A DNA stretch of 64,000 nt, taken from NCBI GenBank assembly GCA_902761905.1, contig CACWMK010000003.1:28795-92794 (forward strand). Reading direction: 5' to 3'. Shown here in pieces: positions 23,270 through 33,302 of the stretch (the stretch's first letter is position 1; each line of letters begins with the position of its first letter). Both the position numbers and the translations under genes were made by a program. The stretch is from an uncultured Prevotellaceae bacterium. GTDB lineage: Bacteria > Bacteroidota > Bacteroidia > Bacteroidales > Bacteroidaceae. The notes under the pieces were generated by a model. That model was not told the origin of the DNA. It was given only the letters and a program-made list of their open reading frames with translations, and searched no databases.

Positions 23270-25801
23270 TTAATCCTTTGTCTCGGTAGCGCCCTCGGCA
23301 GTTGCCTCGTCGGCTATCTCGGCTTCCTCGATATCCTCGTCCTCGGCCTGAGAGTGCATCACCTTACATACACTGGCGATCACGTCGTTCTTCTTAGCCA
23401 GATTGATGAGGCGAACACCCTGTGTGGCACGGCCCATCACACGTACGTCGGCCACCTTCAGACGGATCAGAACACCGCTCTTGTTGATAATCATCAGATC
23501 GTTCTCGTCGGTCACTACCTTGATAGCTACCAGTCGGCCGGTCTTCTCGGTGATGGCGAGTGTCTTAACACCCTTGGCACCGCGGGCGGTCTTACGATAG
23601 TCCTCAACCTCAGAACGCTTACCGTAGCCGTTCTCTGAAACTACCATGATAGTCTCGGTCTGAGGATCGTTTACGCATACCAGGCCTACTACCTCGTCGT
23701 CGCCACCGTCGAGTCGCATACCGATAACACCGGTAGACACACGACCCATGGTGCGCACGGCATTCTCGTCGAAACGAACGGCACGACCGTTGCGGTTGGC
23801 CAGCAGCAGCTCGTTGTGACCGTTTGTCAGTCGAACGCCTACTACCTCGTCGCCCTCGTTGATGTTGATAGCTATCACACCGGCTGCGCGTACATTCTTA
23901 TATGCAGCCAGACAGGTCTTCTTGATGATACCCTGCTTGGTGGCGAATACCACAAAGTGAGAGTTGAGAAACTCCTCGTCGTTGAAGTTCTTGATGCGCA
24001 GAACTGCATTGATAGAGTCATCTGGATCGATGTTCAGCATGTTCTGGATGGCGCGACCCTTAGAGTTCTTGTCGCCCTCAGGTATCTCGTAACACTTCTG
24101 CCAGTAGCAGCGGCCCTTCTGGGTGAAGAACAGCAGAGTGTTGTGCATGGTGGCAGGATAGATATACTCTGTGAAGTCGTTGTCGCGGTGGCGTGCAGCC
24201 TTTGAGCCCATGCCGCCACGGCTCTGCTCGTGAAACTCTGAAAGCGGTGTGCGCTTGATGTAACCCATGTGCGAGATGGTGATGACTACGGGATCGTCTG
24301 GGTAGAAGTCCTCGGCATTGAACTCGTGATCGAATGGGATAATCTCGGTGCGGCGCTCGTCGCCATACTTCTCCTTAACCTCAAGCAGATCCTGCTTCAT
24401 TACCTCCTTACAGCGCTCTGGGTTGTCGAGAATCTCCTGCAACTCGGCGATGAGCTTCTGCAAGTCGTCGAACTCCTGGTGCAGCTGGTCTACACGCAGA
24501 CCGGTGAGCTGTGCCAAGCGCATGTCGACGATAGCCTTACTCTGCAGCTCGTCGAGCTCGAAGCGCTGCTCCAAGTTGCGCTGAGCGTCGGTTGGGGTCT
24601 TACTATTACGAATAATATGTACAACCTCGTCGATATTGTTTACGGCAATGATCAAGCCCTCGAGGATGTGTGCACGCTCCTGAGCCTTGCGCAAATCGTA
24701 CTTGGTGCGACGGATGGTCACATCGTGGCGATGCTCTACGAAATACTTAACGCACTCCTTGAGTGTGAGCAGGCGTGGACGACCCTTGACCAGAGCGATG
24801 TTATTCACTGAGAATGAGCTCTGTAGGGCTGTCATCTTAAACAGCTTGTTGAGCAGCACGTTGGCGTTGCAGTCGCGCTTGCAGTCAACCACGATACGCA
24901 TACCCTGACGGCCTGACTCATCGTTCACATTAGCCACACCCTCAATCTTGTGCTGGTTGGCCAGATCGGCTATGTAAGCCACCAGGTCGGCCTTGTTTAC
25001 ACCGTAAGGAATTTCTGTTACAACAATCTTGTCGTGAGTCTCGCCGCTTTCGATCTCGGCCTTGGCACGCATCACGATACGTCCGCGACCAGTCTCGTAG
25101 GCATCCTTCACACCCTGCAGACCATAGATGTATGCGCCTGTTGGGAAGTCGGGACCTGGGATGTACTGCATCAGACCGTCGGTGTCGATATCAGGATTGT
25201 CGATATATGCGCAGCAGCCATCGATAACCTCGCCCAGGTTGTGGGTAGGCATATTGGTAGCCATACCTACGGCGATACCGTTACCACCGTTGACCAGCAG
25301 GTTAGGAATCTTGGTTGGCATTACGGTTGGCTCCTCGAGCGAGTCGTCGAAGTTAGGTGCCATGTCAACGGTTTCCTTATCGAGGTCGTCCATGATGTGC
25401 TCACCCATCTTTGAGAGGCGGCACTCAGTGTAACGCATGGCAGCTGGCGAGTCGCCATCTACCGAACCGAAGTTACCCTGACCGTCAACCAGTGTGTAAC
25501 GCATGTTCCAGTCCTGAGCCATACGTACCAGGGCTCCGTATACTGAAGAGTCGCCGTGTGGGTGGTACTTACCAAGCACCTCACCTACTACGCGGGCGCA
25601 CTTCTTGTAAGGCTGAGTAGACACATTGTTGATGTTCATCATACCGTAGAGAATACGGCGATGAACCGGCTTGAAGCCATCTCGAACATCGGGCAGAGCA
25701 CGGGCCACGATTACTGACATAGAGTAATCGATGTAGCTCGATTTCATCTCTTCCTCGATGTTGATCTTAATAATTCTGTCGTTGTCGAATGTTTGATCCA
25801 T
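23270..25801 (-). CDS. gyrA: DNA gyrase subunit A
   Basis: The 843-residue breakage-rejoining subunit of gyrase. Visible are the N-terminal [20 protein letters not shown], the active-site Tyr124 in AAMRYTE, and the C-terminal beta-pinwheel with repeated GVR/IR blades. The quinolone-determining region reads HGDSSVYGA: Ser85 matches E. coli Ser83, while Gly89 stands at the position of Asp87. The C-terminus is a short acidic tail. A consensus promoter lies 100 bases upstream, and the TPR gene follows as a probable operon partner. Confidence 0.98.
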   Translation of the reverse strand: MDQTFDNDRIIKINIEEEMKSSYIDYSMSVIVARALPDVRDGFKPVHRRILYGMMNINNVSTQPYKKCARVVGEVLGKYHPHGDSSVYGALVRMAQDWNMRYTLVDGQGNFGSVDGDSPAAMRYTECRLSKMGEHIMDDLDKETVDMAPNFDDSLEEPTVMPTKIPNLLVNGGNGIAVGMATNMPTHNLGEVIDGCCAYIDNPDIDTDGLMQYIPGPDFPTGAYIYGLQGVKDAYETGRGRIVMRAKAEIESGETHDKIVVTEIPYGVNKADLVAYIADLANQHKIEGVANVNDESGRQGMRIVVDCKRDCNANVLLNKLFKMTALQSSFSVNNIALVKGRPRLLTLKECVKYFVEHRHDVTIRRTKYDLRKAQERAHILEGLIIAVNNIDEVVHIIRNSKTPTDAQRNLEQRFELDELQSKAIVDMRLAQLTGLRVDQLHQEFDDLQKLIAELQEILDNPERCKEVMKQDLLEVKEKYGDERRTEIIPFDHEFNAEDFYPDDPVVITISHMGYIKRTPLSEFHEQSRGGMGSKAARHRDNDFTEYIYPATMHNTLLFFTQKGRCYWQKCYEIPEGDKNSKGRAIQNMLNIDPDDSINAVLRIKNFNDEEFLNSHFVVFATKQGIIKKTCLAAYKNVRAAGVIAININEGDEVVGVRLTNGHNELLLANRNGRAVRFDENAVRTMGRVSTGVIGMRLDGGDDEVVGLVCVNDPQTETIMVVSENGYGKRSEVEDYRKTARGAKGVKTLAITEKTGRLVAIKVVTDENDLMIINKSGVLIRLKVADVRVMGRATQGVRLINLAKKNDVIASVCKVMHSQAEDEDIEEAEIADEATAEGATETKD

Positions 25802-25901
25802 CTTTTATTTATTTCAATTCTTCAATTTTTTAACTCTTCGATTTTTATCACTTTTCGCGTTTAAGGCCATTTTTAAGCCCTCTGACGCGTTTTTAACCGT
25901 G

Positions 25902-25933
25902 CAAAGGTAGTAAATTATTCGCAACCCACCAAA
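25902..25933 (-). promoter_or_regulatory. promoter of gyrA
   Basis: TTTG (25930-25933, minus strand) and TACCTTTG (25902-25909) are exactly 20 bp apart. The leader of about 95 bases is A/T-rich with repeated TTTTTAA and TTCAATT units. Confidence 0.75.
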
Positions 25934-25997
25934 CCTTTTAAGCTATTTTAGTGGAAAAAATTTCGATTTTATGGCACGATGTTTGCAAGAATTGTTG

Positions 25998-26005
25998 TAT
26001 CTTTG
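25998..26005 (+). promoter_or_regulatory. -7 box of clpC
   Basis: TATCTTTG lies 51 bases before the clpC start. The only nearby TTTG (25982-25985) is 12 bp away, too close for a normal -33 box, so the -33 element is weak or replaced by another factor, as could suit a stress gene. Confidence 0.5.
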
Positions 26006-26056
26006 CAACAGATATATAAAATAGGTATAGAATTAACAATAGAAAAAGTAAAATAG

Positions 26057-28585
26057 ATGACGACGCAATTTTCGCCAAAACTATCAGAGATACTTGCCTA
26101 CTCGCGTGAGGAAGCAGCCCGTCTGGCCAGCCGTTCGGTTGGTCCCGAGCACTTGTTGCTGGGGCTGCTGCGAACCAACGACGGACCGGTGATCGACCTG
26201 TTTCGCCAGCTTGACGTAAACCTGAGTGCCGTAAAGGTAGAACTTGAGTCACGTGTAAGACAGGACGAGATAACCACACCGGTACATGCAACTGACCTGA
26301 CACTGAACGAGCAAGCCAACAACGTGCTGCGCCTGGCTGTGCTCGAGGCAAGAATACAGAGAGCTACAAGTATAGACGAACAGCACCTACTACTGGCCAT
26401 ACTGCACGATATGGCCAAGAACGGTGCCCGTCAAGTATTAGAACTTAACAACATGACATACGACGACACACTGAACCGACTGTTTGCTCCGAAGAACACC
26501 AACGTGAGCAACGGCATAGGTCTGCCCGACGAGGAAGAGGAGGAATACGAGCAGACCGGAGGTGGCAAGGGCGCCAGCAACAATCAGCAGGGCACCACTA
26601 CCACACAGAAGAAACCAAACTCGAAGACACCCGTACTGGACAGCTTCGGCACCGACCTTACAAAGGCTGCTGCCGAGGGTAAGCTTGACCCATGCGTGGG
26701 CCGCGTGCGCGAGATACAGCGCATAATCGAGATACTGGGCCGCCGCAAGAAGAACAACCCGATACTTATCGGTGAGCCTGGTGTGGGCAAGAGTGCTATA
26801 GTAGAAGGACTGGCACAGCTGATAGAGAAGCGTCACACCAGTCCGATGCTGTTTGGCAAGCGTATTTACACGCTCGACATGACGGGCGTGGTGGCCGGTA
26901 CCAAGTATCGCGGACAGTTTGAGGAGCGACTCAAGGCACTGATGAAGGAGCTAGAGGCCAACCCCGATGTTATTGTATTCATCGATGAGATACACACCAT
27001 CATCGGTGCGGGTTCTACCCCCGGCAGTATGGATGCTGCCAACATAATGAAGCCAGCACTGGCCCGCGGCACCATACAATGCATTGGAGCTACCACGCTG
27101 GATGAGTATCGCGAGAGCATAGAGAAGGACGGTGCTCTGGAGCGCCGATTCCAGAAGGTACAGGTAGAGCCTACCACTGCCGAGGAGACACTGCAGATAC
27201 TGCACAACATAAAGGGCCGCTACGAGCAGCATCACCACGTGAAGTACACCGACGAGGCTCTGGAGGCTTGTGTCAAATTGACAGACCGCTACGTTACCGA
27301 CCGATTCATGCCCGACAAGGCCATCGATGCTCTCGACGAGACTGGCTCGAAGGTACATCTGGGCAATGCACAGATGCCACCCGAGATAATCGAGAAGGAG
27401 AAGGAACTCGAAGAGGTGAAGGAGAAGAAGTCGCAGGCGGTGAAGAACCAGAACTACGAACTGGCTGCAGGATATCGCGATCGTCAGGTAGTGCTCGACA
27501 AGGAACTGACGGAGCTGAACGAGCGCTGGGCTAACGGCGAGAGCGGCGAACAACTTACTGTAGACGCCGACCAAGTGGCCGAGGTGGTATCGATGATGAC
27601 TGGTGTACCTGCCCAGCGTATGGCTGAACAAGAGGGTATCCGACTGAAGGGCATGGCCGCAGAACTGAAGAACAACGTGATAGCTCAGGATGCTGCCATC
27701 GACAAGATGGTAAAGGCCATCCAGCGTAACCGTGTAGGACTGAAAGAGCCCAACCACCCCATAGGCGTGTTTATGTTCCTTGGTCCTACTGGTGTGGGTA
27801 AGACATATCTGGCCAAGAAGCTGGCTGAGTTTATGTTCGGCAGCAGCGATGCGCTGATACGTATCGACATGAGCGAGTATACCGAGAGTTTCAACACATC
27901 GCGACTGATAGGTGCGCCTCCGGGATATGTGGGCTACGGCGAGGGCGGTCAGCTCACCGAGCGTGTGCGCCGTCACCCCTACTCGATCGTTTTATTGGAC
28001 GAGATAGAGAAGGCTCACGCCAACGTGTTCAACCTGCTGCTACAGGTGCTCGACGAGGGACGCATGACTGATGGCAACGGCCGACTGGTGGACTTCCGCA
28101 ACACGGTGATAATCATGACATCAAACGCCGGTACACGCCAGCTTAAGGACTTCGGTCGCGGTGTAGGTTTCGGCGCATCGGTCAGCACCGGACTGATGAA
28201 GAGCGACAAGGATAAGCAGTACGCACGCGACATAGTACAGAAGGCACTCTCAAAGCAGTTCTCGCCCGAGTTCCTGAATCGTCTTGACGAGATAATCACC
28301 TTCGACCAGCTGGATCTGGACGCCATCAAGCGTATCATCGACGTAGAGCTGAAGGGACTGTACCAGCGCATAGAACAGATAGGTTATCACATCGACCTGA
28401 GCGACGATGCCAAGGAGTTTGTGGCCACCAAGGGTTATGATGTGCAGTTTGGCGCCCGTCCGCTGAAGCGAGCCATACAGAACTATCTGGAAGACGGAAT
28501 AAGCGACATAATCGTGAACGGCGACAAACAGCCGGGCGACACGATACATATCACACTAAACGAAGATAGACTAGCGTTTTGCTAG
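26057..28585 (+). CDS. clpC: ATP-dependent Clp protease ATP-binding subunit ClpC
   Basis: An 842-residue AAA+ unfoldase that feeds proteins to ClpP. The N-terminal Clp_N repeat ([20 protein letters not shown]) is followed by a Gly/Thr/Gln-rich linker (about residues 155-190), the first ATPase with Walker A GEPGVGKS (239-246), a UVR-like coiled segment ([15 protein letters not shown]), the second ATPase with Walker A GPTGVGKT (576-583), and the C-terminal small domain. The coiled M segment is of the short ClpC kind. The last codons and the stop are part of a terminator stem. It is divergent from gyrA. Confidence 0.97.
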   Translation: MTTQFSPKLSEILAYSREEAARLASRSVGPEHLLLGLLRTNDGPVIDLFRQLDVNLSAVKVELESRVRQDEITTPVHATDLTLNEQANNVLRLAVLEARIQRATSIDEQHLLLAILHDMAKNGARQVLELNNMTYDDTLNRLFAPKNTNVSNGIGLPDEEEEEYEQTGGGKGASNNQQGTTTTQKKPNSKTPVLDSFGTDLTKAAAEGKLDPCVGRVREIQRIIEILGRRKKNNPILIGEPGVGKSAIVEGLAQLIEKRHTSPMLFGKRIYTLDMTGVVAGTKYRGQFEERLKALMKELEANPDVIVFIDEIHTIIGAGSTPGSMDAANIMKPALARGTIQCIGATTLDEYRESIEKDGALERRFQKVQVEPTTAEETLQILHNIKGRYEQHHHVKYTDEALEACVKLTDRYVTDRFMPDKAIDALDETGSKVHLGNAQMPPEIIEKEKELEEVKEKKSQAVKNQNYELAAGYRDRQVVLDKELTELNERWANGESGEQLTVDADQVAEVVSMMTGVPAQRMAEQEGIRLKGMAAELKNNVIAQDAAIDKMVKAIQRNRVGLKEPNHPIGVFMFLGPTGVGKTYLAKKLAEFMFGSSDALIRIDMSEYTESFNTSRLIGAPPGYVGYGEGGQLTERVRRHPYSIVLLDEIEKAHANVFNLLLQVLDEGRMTDGNGRLVDFRNTVIIMTSNAGTRQLKDFGRGVGFGASVSTGLMKSDKDKQYARDIVQKALSKQFSPEFLNRLDEIITFDQLDLDAIKRIIDVELKGLYQRIEQIGYHIDLSDDAKEFVATKGYDVQFGARPLKRAIQNYLEDGISDIIVNGDKQPGDTIHITLNEDRLAFC

Positions 28586-28598
28586 TCTATCTTTTTTT
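28564..28598 (+). terminator. terminator overlapping the clpC stop codon
   Basis: AGATAGACTAGC (28564-28575) pairs with GCTAGTCTATCT (28581-28592), then a T run. The clpC TAG stop (28583-28585) lies in the descending arm, so the final residues are encoded by the hairpin. Confidence 0.88.
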
Positions 28599-28632
28599 AT
28601 TGCTATATCACCTTTTCACCCTTAAAGGCCTT

Positions 28633-28704
28633 GATGCTTCGCATCGAGCCCTCTCACACTCGGCAAAGCTCAAGCAAGCTTGGCTTTGCTCTCGCTTAAG
28701 CGAG
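28633..28704. repeat. cluster of three palindromes over the 3' end of nadE
   Basis: GATGCTTCGCATC (28633-28645), GCAAAGC...GCTTTGC (28663-28689) and the perfect 14-bp palindrome CTCGCTTAAGCGAG (28691-28704) stand in a row. The nadE stop codon (28696-28698) lies inside the last one. It separates convergent clpC and nadE and may end nadE transcription, although no U tract is visible. Confidence 0.6.
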
Positions 28705-30630
28705 GCCTTCGCACTCCTTCAACCAAAGTGCTGACGAAGCATCACTAGGCATTCGCCAGTCGCCGCGGGGCGACAGACTGACACTACCCACCTTAGGCCC
28801 GTCGGGCAGACATGAACGCTTGAACTGCTGATTGAAGAATCGGCGGCAGAACGTGGTGAGCCACTTCTTCACGGTCTCTTCATCGTAGAGTGCTGGTTTG
28901 TCGTCGGTAGCAGTGCAGAATGCACGCTTGGCCAGCAGAAATATCTTGCGCGGACTGAAACCATAGCGCAGAAAGTAATATATAAAGAAATCATGCAGTT
29001 CGTAAGGACCTACCAGGTCCTCGGTCTTCTGCTTGATATTTCCCTTCTCGTCGGCTGGTATCAGCTCGGGCGAAATCGGTGTGTCGACGATGTCGAGAAG
29101 TGTCTCGGTAGCCATCTCGCCGGCCACGTAGCTTACCAGATAGCGAATCAGCGTCTTGGGCACACCAGCATTAACACCATACATCGACATGTGGTCGCCA
29201 TTGTAAGTGGCCCAACCCAGTGCAAGCTCCGACAAGTCGCCTGTGCCCACCACGATGGCATTCTCCTGGTTGGCCACATCCATCAGTATCTGTGTGCGCT
29301 CGCGTGCCTGCGAGTTCTCGTAGGTGATGTCGTGAACGGCAGCATCGTGATTGATATCGCTGAAGTGCTGGGTTATAGCAGCAGCAATACTAATCTCGCG
29401 GATGGTGACACCAAGTGTCTGCATCAGTTTGATAGCATTGTTATATGTGCGGTCGGTGGTTCCGAAGCCAGGCATGGTGATACCTACGATACCCTTGCGG
29501 TCGAGTCCGAGCTTGTCGAACGCCTTTACAGTGACAAGCAGAGCCAATGTAGAATCGAGTCCGCCACTGATACCTATCACCGCCTTCTGACCGTGGATGT
29601 GATACAGGCGCTTAACCAGTCCCATCACCTGGATATTAAGTATCTCCTCGCACGACGCCTGCATGTCGTCGGTCGTGGGAATGAATGGATATGGGTTGAC
29701 CTTACGATACAGTTTGAAATCACGGGATGATGTCTGTTTACAAGTAATCACGCGTGCGCTGGCACCACGCTGGGCATTGATAAACGTGGTGTTGGTGCGG
29801 CGCTCTACGTGCAGAGCCTCGATGTCTATCTGACACGTCTTGAGTTGTGGCTGCAGCGAGAATCGGTCGCCCTCTTCGAGCAGTCGGCCATTCTCGAAGA
29901 TGATGGCATTGCCACCATAGACTACATCCTGAGTTGACTCGCCAAATCCGCAGCTGGCATACACGTAGCCACTTATCATGCGGGCACTCTGCTGAGCCAG
30001 CAGCGACTTGAGGTAAGCGTGCTTGCCAATGAGTTCGTCGCTGGCCGAAAGATTAAAAATGATGTCGGCACCAGCCAGAGCCAGATTGTTGCTTGGTGGT
30101 GTGGGCGCCCATACGTCCTCGCAAATCTCTACACCGAACTTCACACCGTCGCGGGTTGCGAACACCTGTGGCTCGGCCGAAACGAGCACCGGACTGCCGG
30201 CAAAGTAAATCTCGGTAGGATTAAGATCCTGCGACGAAGCAAACCAGCGCTTCTCGTAGAACTCACCGTAGTTGGGCAGGTAAACCTTAGGTATGATGCC
30301 CAGCAGTGTGCCACTCTGGATGACTGCGGCACAGTTGAACAGCAGACCGTTGACCACTACAGGCAGACCCACTATCGTAATGATATTGAGTTTGCGGGTG
30401 AAGTCAAGCAGTTTTACTACGCCCTCCTCGGCATGATCCAGAAGCAACTGCTCCTTGAATAGATCCTGACACGAATAACCAGTGATGCAGAGTTCGGGAA
30501 ACACCACAATCTCTACCCCATGATCCTCGGCCTGGGCAATCAGACTCTCAACTTGCTGCACGTTGTATTCCACATCGGCCACCTTGACCGTGGGCACTGC
30601 AGCTGCCACGTTTACAAATCCGTATTTCAT
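28696..30630 (-). CDS. nadE: glutamine-dependent NAD(+) synthetase
   Basis: A 644-residue two-domain enzyme that amidates nicotinic acid adenine dinucleotide to NAD+ with glutamine as nitrogen donor. The N-terminal nitrilase-type glutaminase has Glu46 (FPELCITGYSC), Lys115 (IIPKVYLPNYG) and Cys170 (GVEICEDVW). The C-terminal synthetase has the ATP-pyrophosphatase loop SGGLDST (355-361) and GTGDLSELALGW. The length is normal for the fused form. The last four residues (EGLA) are encoded by a palindromic repeat and differ from the rest of the family-like end. Its ATG overlaps the DUF2027 stop (ATGA). Confidence 0.97.
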   Translation of the reverse strand: MKYGFVNVAAAVPTVKVADVEYNVQQVESLIAQAEDHGVEIVVFPELCITGYSCQDLFKEQLLLDHAEEGVVKLLDFTRKLNIITIVGLPVVVNGLLFNCAAVIQSGTLLGIIPKVYLPNYGEFYEKRWFASSQDLNPTEIYFAGSPVLVSAEPQVFATRDGVKFGVEICEDVWAPTPPSNNLALAGADIIFNLSASDELIGKHAYLKSLLAQQSARMISGYVYASCGFGESTQDVVYGGNAIIFENGRLLEEGDRFSLQPQLKTCQIDIEALHVERRTNTTFINAQRGASARVITCKQTSSRDFKLYRKVNPYPFIPTTDDMQASCEEILNIQVMGLVKRLYHIHGQKAVIGISGGLDSTLALLVTVKAFDKLGLDRKGIVGITMPGFGTTDRTYNNAIKLMQTLGVTIREISIAAAITQHFSDINHDAAVHDITYENSQARERTQILMDVANQENAIVVGTGDLSELALGWATYNGDHMSMYGVNAGVPKTLIRYLVSYVAGEMATETLLDIVDTPISPELIPADEKGNIKQKTEDLVGPYELHDFFIYYFLRYGFSPRKIFLLAKRAFCTATDDKPALYDEETVKKWLTTFCRRFFNQQFKRSCLPDGPKVGSVSLSPRGDWRMPSDASSALWLKECEGLA

Positions 30631-31328
30631 AGCTTTACTTTTTGTACGTCGTTTTCTATCAGAGTGTAGATTAGTGCGGGCTGCTCGAAGAAGTCGTTCT
30701 CGCGGAAGGCGTGCAGCTTGTAGAACTTAACGGTATCTACACGCACCTGGGCGTTGACGGGTGTCTTGAGCAGATAATGTTTTTCACGCTTATAGGCGAT
30801 AATCTGCAGGCAGCAGTGCTCGAAGTCGTTTAGTTCTTCGCGGCCGAACTCCTCGACAAACTCCTTGCAGTTTGGTTCAATCTCGCCCTCGGCTCTCAGT
30901 TTCCATGCGCTGCCCTCGGCAGTCATATATACATAGCGCAGATAGTAGTTTGAGTCGTTAACAATGTATGTCTCGAAACGGCTCTGCGACAACTCCTTGA
31001 TGTCCATTGGCACAAATGCCAGGTAGGCACTCAGTTTGTCGCCACCCTTGCGCTCCTCGGGTTTGGGTTTGAATGTGATGGGACGGTCGGCAGGCTCTAT
31101 CTCGGGCTCCTCGTCATCGTCGGCAGCCTGCTGAGCCTTAGCTTTAGATTCAACCATGCGGGTGGTCTCGTAACTCTCGTCGTCGCTCACCACTACCACC
31201 TCGTTAATCATCATCGGCATCTGGAATCCGTCCTCGTCTTCCACCAATACTATGTTCTTGCCCTGAAATCCGGCAACCTTTCCGCCGCCTACTTCGCTCA
31301 GGAATCTTACTTTATCTCCAATCTTCAT
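30627..31328 (-). CDS. DUF2027 protein lacking a C-terminal Smr domain
   Basis: A 233-residue protein. The N-terminal MKIGDKVRFLSEVGGGKVAG and FQMPMMINEVVVV strands give a small barrel, followed by an acidic linker (AADDDEEPEIEPADRPITF) and the DUF2027 beta domain (AYLAFVPMDIKELSQSRFE, NDSNYYLRYVYMTAEG). In relatives I know, a C-terminal Smr nuclease-like domain follows, which led to labels such as MutS-like; here the frame ends with the beta domain. The function is unknown. It is coupled to nadE by a four-base overlap and shares the promoter at 31356-31386. Confidence 0.8.
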   Translation of the reverse strand: MKIGDKVRFLSEVGGGKVAGFQGKNIVLVEDEDGFQMPMMINEVVVVSDDESYETTRMVESKAKAQQAADDDEEPEIEPADRPITFKPKPEERKGGDKLSAYLAFVPMDIKELSQSRFETYIVNDSNYYLRYVYMTAEGSAWKLRAEGEIEPNCKEFVEEFGREELNDFEHCCLQIIAYKREKHYLLKTPVNAQVRVDTVKFYKLHAFRENDFFEQPALIYTLIENDVQKVKL

Positions 31329-31355
31329 TTCTTACAAAACAATTATTTTCGGTGG

Positions 31356-31386
31356 CAAAGTTAAACAAAAAAGCCCGAACTACAAA
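31356..31386 (-). promoter_or_regulatory. promoter of the DUF2027-nadE unit, inside the rnfA terminator
   Basis: On the minus strand TTTG (31383-31386) and TAACTTTG (31356-31363) are 19 bp apart. The -33 box lies in the loop of the rnfA terminator. Confidence 0.65.
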
Positions 31387-31398
31387 ATAGTTCGGACT
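31367..31398. terminator. terminator of the rnf operon
   Basis: AGTCCGAACTA and TAGTTCGGGCT pair (minus strand, 31398-31372) around a five-base loop, followed by six U. A T run on the other side would also stop plus-strand transcription. Confidence 0.85.
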
Positions 31399-31420
31399 CT
31401 TTTTAGTAATCAGTAGTATT

Positions 31421-32023
31421 TTAGTCGATGCCGAAGAGAATCTTAAGTCCTCCGTCGACACCCGAGAATCCCATAAACGCCAGACTGAGCAGACCGGCCG
31501 ACAACATGACGATGGCCATACCCTGCATGCCCTTTGGTATCTTGGTGAGTTCCAGCTGCTCGCGCATACCGGCAAACACAGTGAGTGCCAGTCCGAAACC
31601 GATGGCGGTAGAGAATGCATAGACCACAGACTGCAGCAAGTTAAAGTCCTTCTGGATGACCAGAATGGCTACACCCAGCACAGCACAGTTGGTGGTGATG
31701 AGCGGCAGGAAGATGCCCAGTGCCTGATAGAGAGCGGGCGACACCTTCTTGAGTACAATCTCGACCAGCTGCACCAGCGAAGCAATCACCAGAATGAAAG
31801 CTATCGTCTGCAGATACTGCAGGCCGAACGCATCGAGCACATATTTTTGAACCAGCCAGGTAACGATGGTGGCCAGCGTGAGCACGAATGCTACAGCTGC
31901 CGACATACCCAGCGATGTGTCAATCTTCTTAGATACGCCAAGGAACGGACAGATGCCGAGGAACTGCGACAACACAATGTTGTTGACAAAAATGGCGCTA
32001 ATGAAAATCAGTATATATTCCAT
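31421..32023 (-). CDS. rnfA: Rnf electron transport complex subunit A
   Basis: A 200-residue integral membrane subunit with six helices, homologous to RsxA and NqrE (MEYILIFISAIFVNNIVLSQ, FLGICPFLGVSKK). RnfA and RnfE are inverted-topology homologues that form the half-membrane-spanning ion and electron path; the conserved cysteine in GICPFLG and the one in TTNCAVLG fit the membrane [2Fe-2S] site described for the family. It is the last gene of the seven-gene rseC-rnfBCDGEA operon and is followed by its terminator. Confidence 0.97.
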   Translation of the reverse strand: MEYILIFISAIFVNNIVLSQFLGICPFLGVSKKIDTSLGMSAAVAFVLTLATIVTWLVQKYVLDAFGLQYLQTIAFILVIASLVQLVEIVLKKVSPALYQALGIFLPLITTNCAVLGVAILVIQKDFNLLQSVVYAFSTAIGFGLALTVFAGMREQLELTKIPKGMQGMAIVMLSAGLLSLAFMGFSGVDGGLKILFGID

Positions 32024-32025
32024 AA

Positions 32026-32057
32026 ACGATTAAACATTAAAGATTAAACATTAAACA
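32026..32057 (-). repeat. period-7 leader repeat between rnfE and rnfA
   Basis: Tandem units of the form (A/G)ATTAAAC and CATTAAA fill the whole gap before rnfA. The sequence matches the spacers before rnfC (34296-34328), before the TPR gene at 5097 and behind proS. Confidence 0.6.
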
Positions 32058-32642
32058 TTATGCATTGCGCAGTTTGTTAACAATCGCGATGAGGAAGCCG
32101 AGGGTGATAAATGCACCCGGAGGCAAAACGAAGAGCAGAATGTTGTAAGTCTCGGGCACAAGTGTAAGTCCGAAGATAGAACCGGCACCGAGCAACTCGC
32201 GACACATACCGAGAAGAGTCAGTCCGAGTGTGAATCCAAGTCCGATACCGATACCGTCAAACAGCGAAGCTACTGGCGAGTTCTTGGCAGCAAATGCCTC
32301 GGCACGACCCAGGATAACGCAGTTGACCACAATCAGCGGAATGAACAATCCCAGCGATTTGTCGACATCGGGCAGATAGGCCTTGATGACCATCTGCAGA
32401 ATGGTAACAAAGGCTGCAATCACAACGATGAACACTGGTATGCGAACCTTATCGGGAGTGACTGATTTCAAGCACGAAATAACGAAATTGGTGCAGATAA
32501 GTACCGCCATCGTGGCAAGTCCCATCGACATACCATTCATGGCCGAGGTGGTAGTGGCCAGCGTAGGACACATACCCAGCATCAGTACGAACGTAGGGTT
32601 CTCTTTTACGATGCCATTCTTGATAATACTTATATAACTCAT
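32058..32642 (-). CDS. rnfE: Rnf electron transport complex subunit E
   Basis: A 194-residue, six-helix membrane subunit homologous to RnfA (MSYISIIKNGIVKENPTFVL, MLGMCPTLATTTSAMNG). The conserved cysteine in LGMCPTLA and the one in VVNCVILGRAEAFA match the pair that faces RnfA. The order rnfG, rnfE, rnfA is the usual Bacteroidota order. Ferredoxin electrons pass through this membrane core toward NAD+. Confidence 0.97.
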   Translation of the reverse strand: MSYISIIKNGIVKENPTFVLMLGMCPTLATTTSAMNGMSMGLATMAVLICTNFVISCLKSVTPDKVRIPVFIVVIAAFVTILQMVIKAYLPDVDKSLGLFIPLIVVNCVILGRAEAFAAKNSPVASLFDGIGIGLGFTLGLTLLGMCRELLGAGSIFGLTLVPETYNILLFVLPPGAFITLGFLIAIVNKLRNA

Positions 32643-32656
32643 ATCTCTCTAAAATC

Positions 32657-33283
32657 TTAGTTTTTTACTTGCTTTGAGGCCCCCGTCTCTGCATCGGCAT
32701 TTGGGTCGCCCACGTAAGCATTATAAGCATTGTTGACAGCCAATAGGAATGCACGGCTGGTAATGGTAGATGCGGTGATGGCATCAATCTGGCCGCCGTC
32801 CTTAGATACGGTGAGAGGCTCGACAGGTGTCTTGCCGATGATGTCGCCCTTCTGCCCCTTCTGGAACCAGCTGTCGGCCTTGGCACCAAGTCCAGGAGTC
32901 TCGGCATGCTCAAGCAGAGTGTAACCAAGTATGCTGCCCTCGGTATCGAAACCTACCAGCACCTTCAGGTCGCCACCAAATCCACCGGTGGTCGACTCGA
33001 CAGCTGCCCCCAGGTCGTCGCCTTTGGCGTCGCAAACATTGTATATAATATAAGTAAGCTCCTTGCCCTTGGCATCGGTCTGCTTCACAGTGTCGGTAGC
33101 GGCCACTGTCAGGTCGCTTACACACATCACAGTCTTGATACCATCGGCCAGTGCTGAAGCTTTCTGCTCGGCTATCGGTCCCTCGGTAAGATGATTTACG
33201 AGAGCAAGGATGCCGCCCATGATGACTGCTACCGATGTGAGTACCAGCACCATATTAAGTAATGTAGATTCGAGTTTCTTCAT
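32657..33283 (-). CDS. rnfG: Rnf electron transport complex subunit G (FMN-binding)
   Basis: A 208-residue subunit with one N-terminal membrane helix (LNMVLVLTSVAVIMGGILAL) and a periplasmic FMN-binding domain. The covalent flavinylation site is in DAITASTITSRA, where the usual [ST]GAT is replaced by TAST; the acceptor threonine remains. The family GYTLLEHAETPGLGAKAD motif, also typical, precedes it. It lies 14 bases ahead of rnfE. Confidence 0.96.
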   Translation of the reverse strand: MKKLESTLLNMVLVLTSVAVIMGGILALVNHLTEGPIAEQKASALADGIKTVMCVSDLTVAATDTVKQTDAKGKELTYIIYNVCDAKGDDLGAAVESTTGGFGGDLKVLVGFDTEGSILGYTLLEHAETPGLGAKADSWFQKGQKGDIIGKTPVEPLTVSKDGGQIDAITASTITSRAFLLAVNNAYNAYVGDPNADAETGASKQVKN

Positions 33284-33302
33284 AATTCTTAATTCTAAAT
33301 TC

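Noticed and set aside
25982-26005. TTTG at 25982 as the clpC -33 box
   Set aside because: The spacing to the -7 box is only 12 bp, far from 19-21.
26951-27976. 341-codon open frame antisense to clpC
   Set aside because: Shadow of a highly conserved gene; the composition is that of a complementary frame.
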